Shown: positions 34,018 to 45,430, numbered from the stretch's first letter. The stretch is DNA of 64,000 nucleotides from Scilla litardierei (GCA_030789695.1 CM061139.1:108102837-108166836); one strand, 5' to 3'. Notes: generated by a model from the sequence alone, not told the origin. Numbers and translations are program-made.

Positions 34018-34847
34018 TGTATAGCACTGAGTTGTGATCGTCTTGGCGCAAACGGTTCGTCAATTCGAGCTCTGTGGAGAAAGTTATGCACTTTTTAGCG
34101 TCGTCCATCGAGCTCCTTGCAAAGTTGCGGCCATAAAGCTTTTCTCTAGGGTTGTGGCCGAATTTATTTGGTTGCCTCTCTCTCAAAATCTCTCTCTTTG
34201 AGTATGGATTTATATATGAGAGGATGTGATATGATAGAATCAATTAGAATCTCATATTTGATGAAGATTGGAAGAAATCCTAGATTGATTAGGATTTGAG
34301 TGAATCTCTTTGGATATGGAGTGTGAATATGGATGGCTATGGAATTGAATTTGAGTAGCTATATGATTTAAATTATATCTCATTTAATCACCTTTGATTT
34401 GCATGCGATTCTCCATATTTGTCCATCTTTGACCAAGTCTCCAATTTGCATGGCATTAGGATTTGAATAGATTGTTTGGAGATTTAATTTGATCTCATTG
34501 GCATACAAATAGGAATAGAAGATGAAGAATGATTTGAATTGCAACGCTAATGAGATTAGAAATAGAATCATATCTTTGATTGATTTCAATCAATCCAAAT
34601 TGATTTCACCATGGCTATCCACAATTGGCCAAGTCCAAGTTGTTATATGAATATCAATTTCTCCATCTTCCAATTTGCTATGTGAATAGCAATTCCTCCA
34701 TCAATTGACTTAGTCATCACTTTGAAGAAGTACAAGCGTGCCACTCTGAAAAAACACTTAGCACACACATTAGAGCGTTCACACACGTTTGTTATCATCA
34801 AACACGAAGTCATCGATCGTTGAATCCAACACACGTTGTATCCAACA
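34018..34847 (-). repeat. 5' LTR of copia A, distal part
   Basis: Continues the LTR interrupted at 21466. It contains a TATA box on the minus strand (CATATATAAATCC, 34206-34219) and ends ATCCAACA, the inverse of the TGTTGGAT start. ATCCAACA also occurs at 34824-34831, but the TSD fixes the end at 34847. Confidence 0.85.
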
Positions 34848-34852
34848 TGATC
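34848..34852. repeat. TSD of copia A (right copy, TGATC)
   Basis: Identical to 5142-5146. Confidence 0.9.
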
Positions 34853-35195
34853 GAGAAGAAGTGGTTGAACAGACGCAAATATGGTTCGATTTTCTTCGTC
34901 ACACAGAGAACTATGAAACCCATCATCATGCCGATGGCGTTCAGTATCAACTGGCAGATAGAAATGTTCAGGGTACACAGGAAGTACCGCATGAAGGGAA
35001 GCATGGGAAACCAAAGGCCTCGTTCGAAGGCTTTGACATAAACCCCCGCTTCTCGATTGCCAGGACGATGAGCCCTCTCGTCCCTACCAGGCAGCCTGAT
35101 TTGATAATCAAGACGGACATAGCTCCTCTGAAGCCCGGGGATTTGGCCGGCATTGAATTTGGCCCTCACATTTGCCAGCAAACATGGCTTCATAA
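34853..35195 (-). pseudogene. N-terminal part of gypsy-type transposon protein (host element T)
   Basis: The minus-strand frame carries VYVKAFERGLWFPMLPFMRYFL, a CQLILNAIGMMMGFIVLC segment and LRLFNHFFSI. This spacing matches the 'putative gypsy type transposon' domain (PF04195-like): F-x-x-G-L-x-x-P-x-x-P-F, Q-L-x-x-N, F-x-V-L-C, L-F-x-x-F-F. The frame is open here. It is broken at 34852 by copia A and resumes at 5146. On the right it is cut at 35195 by the copia C LTR, so its N-terminus is missing. Confidence 0.6.
35191..35195. repeat. Probable TSD of copia C (left, CATAA)
   Basis: CATAA before the LTR start at 35196; CAAAA at 43073-43077 after the right LTR matches at four of five positions. 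Confidence 0.5.
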
Positions 35196-35754
35196 TGTTA
35201 TGATAAAATCCAAATCGCCTTGGGATCAATGCAGAAACCAACCCTAATAAACTGATCAGGAATATAGAGCTAGCAAAAATCTAATACCAATGACCCAACA
35301 AAATTTCCAAATGACCTTGCAATAGAAAATAGCAAACGAATCACATCAATAAATAAATCAATCGCAGACACAAGAGAGTTTACCCTGGTTCGGTTGTAAA
35401 CAACCAACATCCAGCAATCCGATCCGAGACGATTCCACTTGTAGAGAGATCCAAACAATTAGGGTTACAAACTCGCTTCCTCACACGTGAGTAATAACTT
35501 GTCAGACGGAACAAGCCCTCACGAATCCACTCAAGAGGAAGAAATCAATGGAGGAAGAAGAGAAGGAAAAAACCAAACATTTCTCTCAAGAACACAAACC
35601 CTAAAACTCTCTCCAATCTCTAATGGGGTAGCAAGAGGCTCTCCAAAACGCTCTCAATCTAAAAGAGGCTACTCCCTAATCTAAAACAATAGTTAGGTTT
35701 AAGTAAAAACCCAAAACAATAGGAGAAAACACATCCAGGCTGTCGGTTTCCTGG

Positions 35755-36125
35755 CTGGCCCCGCGCACTAGTCGGCCCGAGTTGGCTGTTAGCTCGGCCT
35801 GCTTGGTTTAGCTGACACACCCTACAATAATCGCTGGAAACAGCGAGTTGACTCGGTCGAGTAGCATAGCTACTAGGCCCGAGTTGGTCTTCCCTCTGAC
35901 GTAGCCAAAACTCTCTGTCTGCTCGGTCTGACAGAGTCTTCCTACTGCTCGGTCGAGTATCTTGCTGCTCGACCGAGTAGCCTCCTACTAGACCTAGTAG
36001 GAGTCACCCGAGCCAAGGAAAACCCTTTCTCAAACTCTCTGTCTGCTCGGTCTGTTAGAGTCTTCATGCTGCTCGGGCGAGTAACTTGCTGCTCGACCGA
36101 GTAGCCTCCTACTCGACCGAGTCAC
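35755..36125. repeat. CTCGGTCGAGTA dyad block, left LTR of copia C
   Basis: Repeated inverted motifs such as CTCGGTCGAGTA…TGCTCGACCGAGTAG and CTACTAGACCTAGTAGGAG, interspersed with AACTCTCTGTCTGCTCGGTCTG. The right LTR has the same block at 41555-41925. Confidence 0.8.
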
Positions 36126-36726
36126 CTGGGAAACCTGCACCATGAGATTTGAATCACAGAAAACCACACATGACCCCTTCTCTATTCTTCTGAATGACTG
36201 TGACCACGTTTCTTCCGGAGGCAGAGATAGAGGACGAAGCCATAGCTTTCAAGAGAAGGAAAATCTGAATCGAGAGAATGAAGACGGTACTTTCGCACTC
36301 CATCGCTGGAACCGTCATATATGGGCGAGGCAACAACCGCATGATGGAACACGTGTTAAGGATCCAAGAGCCCAAAATGTCTTGGATTTCGAACCGACAA
36401 ATCATCTGAATCGACGAGGCAAGCATTTTGACGCCTAGAACTCAAGTGCTATTTTCTCGTCTTCCGAGCCCCATTAATGCGATGTAACGTCGCTTGACTT
36501 TAGCGGATGGATCCTTCAAGGTCGTGCGATGGGGGCCATTGTTGAATCATTGGGTTAGTATTCGAGACAACTCGGTCGATAGATGACTAAAGCTCACGAG
36601 GCCCACCAAAGAAGCCCGATGTAGACTCACTCAAAGCCCAAGTGGCCAGTCGACCGTTGGGTCCGCCTCACTCGAACGTGGATTAAAGGCGGACTCTTGA
36701 ATCTCGGGGACGTGCACGAAATTACT

Positions 36727-36813
36727 CCTATTTATGGGAGAAGATTGTGGCCCCGTTATGGGTGGCCGTTATCACCCCAACATCTCTAAAGGGACCCTGA
36801 ACGTCTATAAATA
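36727..36813. promoter_or_regulatory. Opposed TATA boxes in the copia C LTR
   Basis: The minus strand reads CCCATAAATAGGAG (36726-36739), in the sense direction of copia C. The plus strand reads TATAAATAG (36806-36814). They point away from each other ~70 bases apart. Both are conserved in the right LTR (about 42524 and 42603). Confidence 0.5.
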
Positions 36814-37267
36814 GAGGAAAGGGTCCCATTTCAAAGATACGAGGTCTAAGACATAGAGCTATACTTTCTCAGCTTACATTTCTTATATTCGAGCTTGTGT
36901 CGTCAGTCTTGAGACGAACCTCTATGGGTCGATCTCAGCTGCACCAAGCTTCCTCTCTCCCTTAAGTTCCATACTAACTTAAGCATCAGAGGGAATTTAG
37001 GTCGGAACACAGATCCGACCCCTATAATGAGTCCCTATGGTGCAGATTGATGGTCTCTATCCAACTTCAAAGGTCGACGTCGAGCTCCCCAACCTCGAAC
37101 AACCAACGCATCGACCTCCCAAAGATCAGTCAAAGGTCGTATCATCTCCAACTACCATTACTCGACCCTGGTTCTGCCAACCAAGGGTCTTACTCCAACT
37201 GCTGACGAGCTCCGACTCAGCATCTAGAGTCTACGTCAGCTTGACAACTGTCTTGGTCAATTTTGGC

Positions 37268-39912
37268 ACTCTGGCTGTCACAATGCACATGTGATGAACT
37301 CTGCTGCACCCCCAAATCTCTCAGCATACTCCTCAAATACTTGGCCTCCTTCATAGCGTCCACTGCTGCAATCAACTCGGCCTCTGTGGTCAATAGCACA
37401 ACCACAGACTGTAAGGCCAACCTCCACGATACCGCGGCAGTATCCAAACTGAACACATACCCCGTGGTAGATCGCCGCATGTCTCTATCACCAGCGTAGT
37501 CGCTATCGCAGTACCTTGTCAGCACCTTTCTGTCTCCTCTCCCATAGAGGATCCCGACACACGCCGTGCCTCGCAGATATCTGAGAATCCACTTGACGGC
37601 CTGCCAATGCTCCTTGCGAGGATTAGCCATATACATGGTAACCACTCCCATGGCATGTGCAATATCTGGACGCGTGCAAACCATCGCGTACATCAAGCTT
37701 CCTACTGCACTCGTAAATGGCACCTGAGACAGGTAAGTCTTCTCCTCATCTGTGCTTGGAGACTGACTCGCCGACAGCTGGAAATGAGCTCCCAAAGGTG
37801 TCGTCACGGGCTTTGCACTATCCATCCTAAACCGGGCTAGTAGCTTCTGAATATACCCCTTCTGTAACAATCTAAGCTCATGCTTCTTTCGATCTCGAAC
37901 AATCTCCATTCCAAGAATCTTCTTTGTGGGCCCCAAATCCTTCATCTCGAATTCTTGCCCTAGCTTCTCCTTCAGCTTCTTCACCTCCGACATGCTATTA
38001 GAAGCAATTAGCATGTCATCCACATAGAGCAACAAAAAAACCTTCAAGCCATCATCAAGTGTGTGAACATACACACGTTGATCCTTGGTGCTCCTCTCGA
38101 AGCCTACTCCCATCATGAAGCTATCAAATCGTTTGTACCACTGCCTGGGTGACTGCTTCAACCCATACAACGATTTCTTTAATCTGCACACCAAAGTCTG
38201 TTTCCCTTCAACTCTGAACCCTTCATGCTGCTGTGTATAGATTTCCTCATCAAGGTCTCCATGCAGAAAGACGGTCTTCACATCGAGTTGCTCCAACTCC
38301 ATGTCCATGCTAGCAACTAGTGCCAATAACACACAAATGGACGTGTGTCGCACAACCGGTGAGAATATCTCGTTGTAGTCTTCACCCTTCTGTTGTGCAA
38401 ATCCCTTGATAACCAACCTTGCCTTGTACCTGACATTGTTCCCATCTTGAGTTGAACTTTCTTTGACCTTGTATATCCACCGACAACCAATGGCACGCTT
38501 CTCACTAGGTAACAGCACCAAGTCCCAAGTGTCGTTCCGGTGAAGAGACTCCATCTCCTCCTCCATAGCTCCTTGCCATTGTGCCTCATCTTCAGAGACA
38601 ACTGCTCCACCATAAGTCGCTGACTCCTCATGATCTAGGTTGAGTTCATAAGCCGACATATCATCTAAAGAATATCCCGCATAATCCTATGCTCCTAATC
38701 TTTCTGGCGCTTTCTTCACCCTCTTCGATCTCTGCGTTCCATCATCACATGTATAAGTGTCAACGCGTATCTGAGATGTACCGGGTGTCTGCACATGGTC
38801 CTAAGCATGGACCTCATCATCTCCCTCAACTGGAGCATCGACCATCAACTCTTTGCATGGTCGCTGAGTGGGCTGGACCGGAAGATTAACCCTCTCCGGT
38901 GAAATCTTCTCTACAGACGTGTCATCTTTTGAGTGAGAATGCTCCGTCCTGAGCATTGCATTATCATCAAAAGTGACATGTTGGCTCACTATCGCTTTCT
39001 GACCCTCTGGATCCCACAAATGATATCCCTTGACGTCGTGGCCATATCCAAGAAAGATACACTTCTTTTCTCTTGGATCCATCTTGTCGCCCCTCTCGTG
39101 CACGTATGTCGGGCAACCCACAATGTGCAAGTACGAGTAATCTCCAGCTTCACCACTCCACATCTCCTCAGAGATCTTGTAGCCAATTTCTACTGAAGGA
39201 ACTCTGTTCACAATGTGCACAGCAGTCGAGAGTATCTCACCCCAGAATTCCCTCCCCAAACCGGCTGAATGCATCAAACACCACACTCTCTCCAACAATG
39301 TCCAATTCATCCGCTCCACCACACCATTTAACTGCGGATCACCGGGTGTGCTAAAGTGTCTGTTGATCCCATGGAGTTTGCAGAAATTTCTAAACTCCCT
39401 CGAGGTAGACTCACCTCCATTGTCAGATCTAAGCACTTTCACGTGCCTTCTGGTTTGCTTCTCCAACATGGTCTTACACTCTCAAAACATATCAAAAGTC
39501 CGGTCCTTTGACTTCATTAAGTACATCCAGACTTTGCGAGAGTAGTCACCAATAAACAAGACAAAATACTTAGCTCCCTCTCTTGACGGCTCTGGGCACG
39601 ATCCCCACACATCTGTGTGTACATAGTCAAGTGGTCCTTTGCTAGTATGATTCCGCGTGTTAAACTGCAGCTTTGTCTTCTAACCGTACACACAGGATTC
39701 GCAGAATTGTACACTCTCATTCGAGGCTTCAATTAGTTTTCTTCTTCGGAGTACATCAAGCGTTTTGTCACATGGATGACCCAAACAATAATGCCATAAC
39801 TTGGCTGAATCTCTGGAAACTGCGCTCGTAGTGCTTACATCTGCTTCACCTTCAATTGTGGTACCTTGAAGGGCATATAGGTTTCACACCTTCTCTCCCT
39901 TCATTACAATTC
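37268..39912 (-). pseudogene. Copia C pol: integrase, reverse transcriptase, partial RNase H
   Basis: From the right on the minus strand: a zinc-finger and integrase start with TAG (near 39680) and TGA (near 39482) stops, then an open frame 39469-38801 with VLRSDNGGE and LNGVVERMN (catalytic D and E). After a short gap come RT and RNase H (38659-37268). RT shows KTVFLHGDLDEEIY and catalytic YVDDMLIAS. RNase H has CDSDYAGD, TTEAELIAA and ends at HVHCDSQSA, where it joins LTR sequence and loses the last catalytic part. Clearly inactive. It is Tnt1-94-like. Confidence 0.9.
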
Positions 39913-39919
39913 GAATGGT

Positions 39920-40938
39920 TCAAATACATGCAGTTCTACACACTGCATTGTTCCCCATGAGGATTGAGCCTCCATCTTGCTTAGAACGGTATGTCGCGAA
40001 CCAACTCCTATGAGAAATCATATGATACGAGCATCCACTGGCCATGAGCCATGACATGTTGGCATCACCTGCAATCCCCGCAGCAAAAATCTCGGTATCT
40101 CTACCTTCATCATGGACCTGCTCACCATCAATCCCTAAAGATGCCGAACCGGTATCCTTCTCGGTTTCTTTTCCTTTCTTCCTATTCTTGATAGGACAAT
40201 GGTTCGAATAATGACCCTTCTTATGGCAATTGTAGCATGTGATGTTCGCAAACCTATCCTGCGAGTGTCTCGACTTGGAGCGGTCATTATTCTTTCTGAA
40301 GCGTCCTCTCCTTTCTTGTCGACCCCTCATATGCAATGCCTCCTCGCGGTTACTCACATGATCTCTACCTTGAAACTTGCCACATAGTTGTTCCGTGTGA
40401 AGCACCACCTTCACCTCTTCCACGGTGAGAGTAGTCCGGTTACAAATCATCGATCGATCAAACTGGTTATACTCTTCAGGCAATGAGCACAACAAAATAA
40501 CCGCTTGCTGCTCATCTTCAATCTTCACATCCATACCGCACAACTCTAGCACAATCCTGTTCAACTCATCCATGTGATCCTTTACCGTTGAACCAAAATT
40601 CATATTGAGAGTATACAGCTGCTGAAGCAAATATAGGCGACTCGTGAAGGATTTCTTCATATATAGTCCCTCAAGCTTCTTCCACATATCAAATGTCGTA
40701 GCCTCATCTAGGACTTCCCTCAGAACATTATCTTATAACGACAACTGAATCGCGCTGTACACCTTCCTCTCCATCTCCACCCTAGCGGATGCAGTCACAT
40801 CCTTATCGATATTCGAGACATCGAATACGATCTGGTAACACCCCGTCTGCATAAGAACACTCTTTACCTTCGTCTGCCAAATCCGAAAATCATTAAGCCG
40901 GTGAACTTCTCAATGTTCTGTGTTGCTAAAGAACCCAT
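39920..40938 (-). pseudogene. Copia C gag and protease start
   Basis: ATG at 40938 gives MGSLATQNIEKFTGL. A single-base loss then shifts frame, and a TAA follows near 40735. From 40687 the frame is open: the UBN2-like gag region (WKKLEGLYMKKS, LCSLPEEYNQF), zinc knuckle CYNCHKKGHYSNHC, basic linker, then protease. The protease reads WLMASGCSYHM where WxxDSGxSxHM is usual, so the catalytic Asp is Ala. The Asp loss predicts an inactive protease independent of the frame lesions. Confidence 0.85.
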
Positions 40939-40978
40939 CTTTCCTTCGCCACTAACTTCCTTTGCAATGAAACCATAA

Positions 40979-40990
40979 GCTCTGATTCCA
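40979..40990 (-). other. Primer-binding site of copia C
   Basis: The minus strand reads TGGAATCAGAGC, one base from the initiator Met-tRNA complement, next to the LTR end. Confidence 0.8.
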
Positions 40991-40992
40991 CT

Positions 40993-43072
40993 TGTTGGGA
41001 TAAAATCCAAATCGCCTTAGGATCAATGCGGAAACCAACCCTAATAAACTGATCAGGAATATAGAGCTAGCAAAAATCTGATCCCAATGACCTAACAAAA
41101 TTCCCAAATAACCTTGCAATAAAAAACAGCAACCGAATCACATCAACAAATAAATCAATCACAGACACAAGAGAATTTACCCTGGTTCGGTTGTAAACAA
41201 CCTACATCCAGCAATCCGATCCGAGACGATTCCACTTGTAGAGAGATCCAAACAATTAGGGTTACAAACTCGCTTCCTCATGCGTGAGTAATAACTTGTC
41301 AAACGGGATAAGCCCTCACGAATCCACTCAAGAGGAAGAAATCAATGGAAGAAGAAGAGAAGGAAAAACCAAACATTTCTCTCAAGAACACAAACCCTAA
41401 AACTCTCTCCAATCTCCAATGGGGTAGCAAGAGGCTCTCCAAAACTCTCTCAATCTAAAAAAGGCTACTCCCTAATCTAAAACAATAGTTAGGTTTAAGT
41501 AGAAACCCAAAACAATAGGGGAAAACACATCCAGGCCGTCGGTTTCCAGGATGGCCCCGCGCGCTGGTCGGCCCGAGTCGCCTGTCAGCTTGGCCGGCTT
41601 GGTCGAGTTGATATGCCCTACAATAATCGCAGGAAACAGCGAGTTGACTCGGTCGAGTAGCATAGCTACTCGGCCCGAGTCGCTCTTTCCTCTAACGTAG
41701 CCAAAACTCTCTGTCTGCTCGGTCTGACAAAGTCTTCATACTGCTCAGTCAAGTATCTTGCTGCTCGACCGAGTAGCCTTCTACTAGACCGAGTAGGAGT
41801 CACCCGAGCCAAGGGAAAAAATATCCCAAACTCTCTGTCTGCTCGGTCTGTCAGAGTCTTCCTGCTGCTCGGTCGAGTAACTTGCTGCTCGACCGAGTAG
41901 CCTCCTACTCGACCGAGTCACCTGGGAAAGCTGCACCATGGGATTTGAATCACAGAAAATAGCACATGACCCCTTCCCGATTCTTCTGAATGGATGTGAC
42001 CACGTTTCTTCCGAAGGCAGAGATAGAGGACGAAGCCATAGCTTTCAAGAGAAGGAAAATCTGAATCGAGAGAATGAAGACGGTACTTCTGCACTCCATC
42101 GTTGTAACCGCCATATATGGGCGAGGCAACAACCGCATGATAGAACATGTATCAAGTATCCAGGAGCCCAGAATGTCTTGGATTTCGAACCGACAAATCA
42201 TCTGAATCGACTAGGCAAGCATTTTGATGCTTAGAACTCAAGTGCTATTTTCTCGACTTTCGAGCCCAATTAATGCGATGTAACGTCGCTTGACTTCAGC
42301 ATATGGATCCTTCAAGGCCGTGCGACGGCGGCCATTGTTGAATCATTGGGCCAGTATTCGAGACAACTCGGTCGACAGATGACTAAAGCTCACGAGGCCC
42401 ACCAAAGAAGCCCGATGTCGACTCACTCAAAGCCCAAGTGGCCAGTCGACTGTTGGGTCTGCCTTACTCGAATGTGGATTAAAGGCGGGCTCGTGAATCT
42501 CGGGGACGTGCACAACAGTCACTCCTATTTATGGGGAAAGATCGTGGCCCCATTATGGATGGCCGTTATCGTCCCAACGTCTCCAAAGGGACCCTGAACG
42601 TCTATAAATAGAGAAAAGGGTCCCATTTCAAAGGTACGAGGTCTAAGACATAGAACTCTATTTTCTCAGCTTACATTTCTTATATTCGAGCTTGTGTCGT
42701 CAGTCTTGAGACAAACCTTCGTGGGTCGATCTCAGCTGCACCAAACTTCCTCTCTCCCTTAAGTTCCATACTAACTTAAGCATCAGAGGGGATTTGGGTC
42801 GGAACACAGATCCGACCCCCCTAACGAGTCCCTATGGTGCAGATTGACGGTCACTATCCAACATCGAAGGTCGACGTCGAGCTCCCGAACTTCGAACGAC
42901 CGACGCATCGAACGTCGGAAGATCGGTCGAAGGTCGTATCATCTCCAACTACCATTACTCGACCCTGGTTCCTCTAATCAAGGGTCCTACTCCAACTGCT
43001 GACGAGGCTCCGACTTAGCATCTAGAGTCTACGTCAGCTTGACAATTGTCTCGGTCAATTTTGGCCTTAACA
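40993..43072 (-). repeat. 5' LTR of copia C
   Basis: The plus strand runs TGTTGGGATAAAATCC … GGCCTTAACA, giving TGTTAAGG/CCCAACA sense termini. It is a full-length partner of 35196-37267. Confidence 0.85.
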
Positions 43073-43093
43073 CAAAATATCCACTCTTTGTGA

Positions 43094-43736
43094 TCTATAT
43101 TACATTTGACAACTGTTTTTGAATCATAGGGCTGACTAGGACAAGCTTACTAGGACAAACAGGTTGATAGAAGGATGGTTGAGATTTAATCTTGGAAAAT
43201 CAACAGTTGAGATGAGAGTTTGTGAAAATTTTGAGAGGGAAAACTTCTGTATTTTGGGGGAACTTTGTGGAGAAATAAATCTTCATTTAATTTTGTGAAA
43301 TTCGATATCTTTGAATTTAAGAGGTCTTGGAAGTTGAACATCTATGCATTTATGTGATTTAATTTACAATATTTATAACAAAAATAAGGACAAGTTATAT
43401 TATCAATAAATTATATGTTGCCTATTCAAATCATCCACGCCCGCGCCAAGGGCACCCGATAAATTTTTTACGCTAATTTTTTGTTCCGTGCCGAAGGTGT
43501 CCGCACCGAATTTGTTATTCTGCGCCGAAGGCACCCTGTCAAATTTGTTGTTCCTTGTCGAAGGCGCATGCGTCGAATTTATTGTTCTGGGTTGAAGGCG
43601 CCCGTGCGGCTAAATATTTTTACGCGAATTTGTTGTTCTTTTAAACTTTTGCTGTGGAAATAATTTTTTTGGGAACAAAGATTTCGTAGGAGAAAATCTT
43701 AAGTGAACCGTGCCCGCGGGCACGAGTTATGACTAG
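43094..43736. mobile_element. Helitron-like element a
   Basis: The 5' end TCTATATTACATTTGACAAC is preceded by A. The 3' end is a CGTGCCC-GC-GGGCACG hairpin, then AGTTATGACTAG followed by T. TC start, subterminal hairpin, CTAG end and an A|T target without duplication are Helitron traits. 643 bases; no Rep/helicase frame, so non-autonomous. Orientation is plus (TC to CTAG). Confidence 0.8.
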
Positions 43737-43932
43737 TACTCATATAATGCTTAGAATCTTGAATTATTAATGAGTATCAGTTCACACTTATGACAGGATA
43801 AGGGGAAACATTATGAAATTGTTATGTAGGCCCATGTAAAGGCCCATATAGAGCTTATCTTATCCAGTAGCAGATTAGGAGATTGTATCCTACATGGACA
43901 CTGTATCTTACCATTGTATGAGCTGTTCCATA
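43737..43932. other. Unassigned spacer between Helitrons a and b
   Basis: AT-rich; no feature recognised. Confidence 0.4.
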
Positions 43933-44150
43933 TCTATTATACAATTGACGACCGTTTTTGAATTTTGTCCTATGTGTCATTCAAAATATGACTAGAACAA
44001 AAATGCTGACCGTGCTTTATGACTAGGACAATCAACATGGGGGAAACCGAATTTTGTTAGCCCCACTTTCATTGTGCGATGATGGGATGATGGGATTTGT
44101 CATTGTCAGTAAAAAAATGAGAAGGTTACCAAAAAAGAGTGTATGTGTAC

Positions 44151-44222
44151 GCAGTGGGCATTTTGAAAGCCTGCGAGCGGTTATTAAAATACGTAGTGGG
44201 CATTTTGAAAGCCTGCGAGCGG
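44151..44222 (+). repeat. 30-bp tandem duplication in Helitron b
   Basis: AGTGGGCATTTTGAAAGCCT-GCGAGCGG occurs at 44151-44180 and 44193-44222, a 42-base period. Confidence 0.9.
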
Positions 44223-44313
44223 CAACCAACATAACTACCCACTTCCTTTTAAATTTACTGGTAAGTTGTTAAGTTTACTTGATCTCTTCTCCTCATGTGT
44301 TTAATCATGTGTT

Positions 44314-44318
44314 TAATC
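44314..44318. repeat. TSD of copia D (left, TAATC)
   Basis: Identical TAATC at 50835-50839 after the right LTR. Confidence 0.92.
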
Positions 44319-44507
44319 TGTTGTGAGTTGAGAGAGGCTTTTGGCCTCCCTCCCCTCATCATCTCACCATTTACTCCCCACTAACTTAGTGGGGAGTCAC
44401 TTGGACTTCAAAGGTGAATGAATATATAGAGAGCCATGGCTTATGCCATGGCTACTCTTGATTTTAAGAAATTAGTTTACACACTTCTTCCAATCTCTTT
44501 CTCAACA
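44319..44507 (+). repeat. 5' LTR of copia D
   Basis: TGTTGTGAGTTGAG … CTTTCTCAACA. It matches 50634-50834 base for base apart from the 12-bp difference. Confidence 0.93.
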
Positions 44508-44520
44508 CGTTATCAGCACG
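44508..44520 (+). other. Primer-binding site of copia D
   Basis: CGTTATCAGCACG abuts the 5' LTR, a PBS variant recurrent in Ale-type copia elements. Confidence 0.7.
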
Positions 44521-45252
44521 TACGCTCGTCTATTTTGAGCTATTCTTCCTGTCTCCCCTCAAAAATCCGAGCCCTACGTGCGAAGGAATCTATAGTTGCG
44601 GCGACGTTTTGCGTGGATTTCTCTTTGGAGCGTATCGGGAGCGGCACTATCTACGGATCTTAATTTCAACGGTCTTCCCTAGATCTTTGATCTAGAGGTA
44701 ATTTCATTTCGATCCCGTAGTTACATACAACATATTGTTATCTATGATTTTACATAGCTTTCCTTAAAGCTTGTATAAATCTGATAGATTATAACAATCA
44801 TCAAAAATTAAAATAATAATAATAAAAACAAAAACTCAGCGTCTGATTAGCAGTTGAGCATCGTTCACTCTATAATACTCAGATCAGTGGTACACTTTGT
44901 TGCTGTCTCTACAAACTAAGCAATTAATCGCCTCCATTTGGCATGCTACTACTTGTGTTGCACCTCGTGATAATAAACACCCTATGTATTGGGTATATAT
45001 GTTGGAATTATTCTCAAGTTTATCTAATGGAAGGCAGAGTGAATAACTATGATAAATTAAGAATGTTCTTGGCGGTCAAAATACGACGAAACTAACAAAT
45101 ATTCTGGCCGTGTGCACGTGGAAGTCAAATTTAGCCAACAGCTAAGTGCAAGATCTTTTAACGATATTATTTGCTCGAAGATGATCGGGTTGCGTCTTAT
45201 TAATTCCGTTATTGCCACTTGCTCGAAGATGGTCGGGGTGTTCCTTGCGATC

Positions 45253-45430
45253 ACCCCCCCCCCCCCCCCCGACGGGGGGGGGGGTGTTCCGGCGAAAACG
45301 CCCCCCCCCAGTCGGGGGGCGCTGCTTGCTTCCGGCGAAAACGCCCCCCAAGTCGGGGGGTGCTGCTTGCTTCCGGCGAAAACGCCCCCCAAGTCGGGGG
45401 GTGCTGCTTGCTATCGGTGAGAACGCCCTA
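45253..45430 (+). repeat. G/C-run hairpin and 41-43-bp tandem repeat
   Basis: C17-GAC-G11 (45254-45284) is followed by units GGCGAAAACGCCCCCC…AGTCGGGGGG…GCTGCTTGCTTCC starting at 45291, 45334 and 45375, and a degraded fourth near 45414. Each unit pairs a C-run with a G-run. Confidence 0.9.

Larger units (their letters stand above)
5147..34847 (-). mobile_element. Copia A: Ty1/copia (Sirevirus-like) element, heavily interrupted
   Basis: Bounded by TGTTGGAT at 5147 and ATCCAACA at 34847, flanked on both sides by TGATC. Reading on the minus strand, the 5' LTR is 34847-34018 plus 21466-20261 (split by element S), followed by a PBS (20258-20244) and a decayed gag (20250-18735). Most of pol is missing. 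The 3' LTR survives as a fragment at 5147-5519. Inside the span lie G3, copia B, G2 and S. The host-element reading frame continues across the two flanks, which supports these being the true insertion edges. Confidence 0.85.
35196..37267 (-). repeat. 3' LTR of copia C (lacks its outer ~9 bases)
   Basis: Starts TGTTATGATAAAATCC on the plus strand (TGTTGGGATAAAATCC in the other copy). It matches the right LTR to TCAATTTTGGC, then passes directly into RNase H coding. It contains the CTCGGTCGAG dyad block and two opposing TATA boxes. Confidence 0.85.
35196..43072 (-). mobile_element. Copia C: Ty1/copia element, defective
   Basis: Two direct repeats of ~2.07 kb (35196-37267 and 40993-43072) flank a minus-strand gag-pol region with a PBS at the right LTR. 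Gag, protease, integrase, RT and part of RNase H are recognisable. The end of RNase H, the PPT and the first bases of the left LTR are deleted. It is inserted next to host element T sequence. Confidence 0.85.

Noticed and set aside
34810..35241. 143-codon frame taken as one intact protein
   Set aside because: Its start lies in the copia C LTR and its end in the copia A LTR; only 34853-35195 belongs to host element T.
36142..36438. 98-codon frame conserved in both copia C LTRs (also 41938-42234) as a gene
   Set aside because: Conservation is explained by LTR duplication. The opposite strand is equally open and no motif was recognised, although a small LTR-encoded peptide cannot be excluded.
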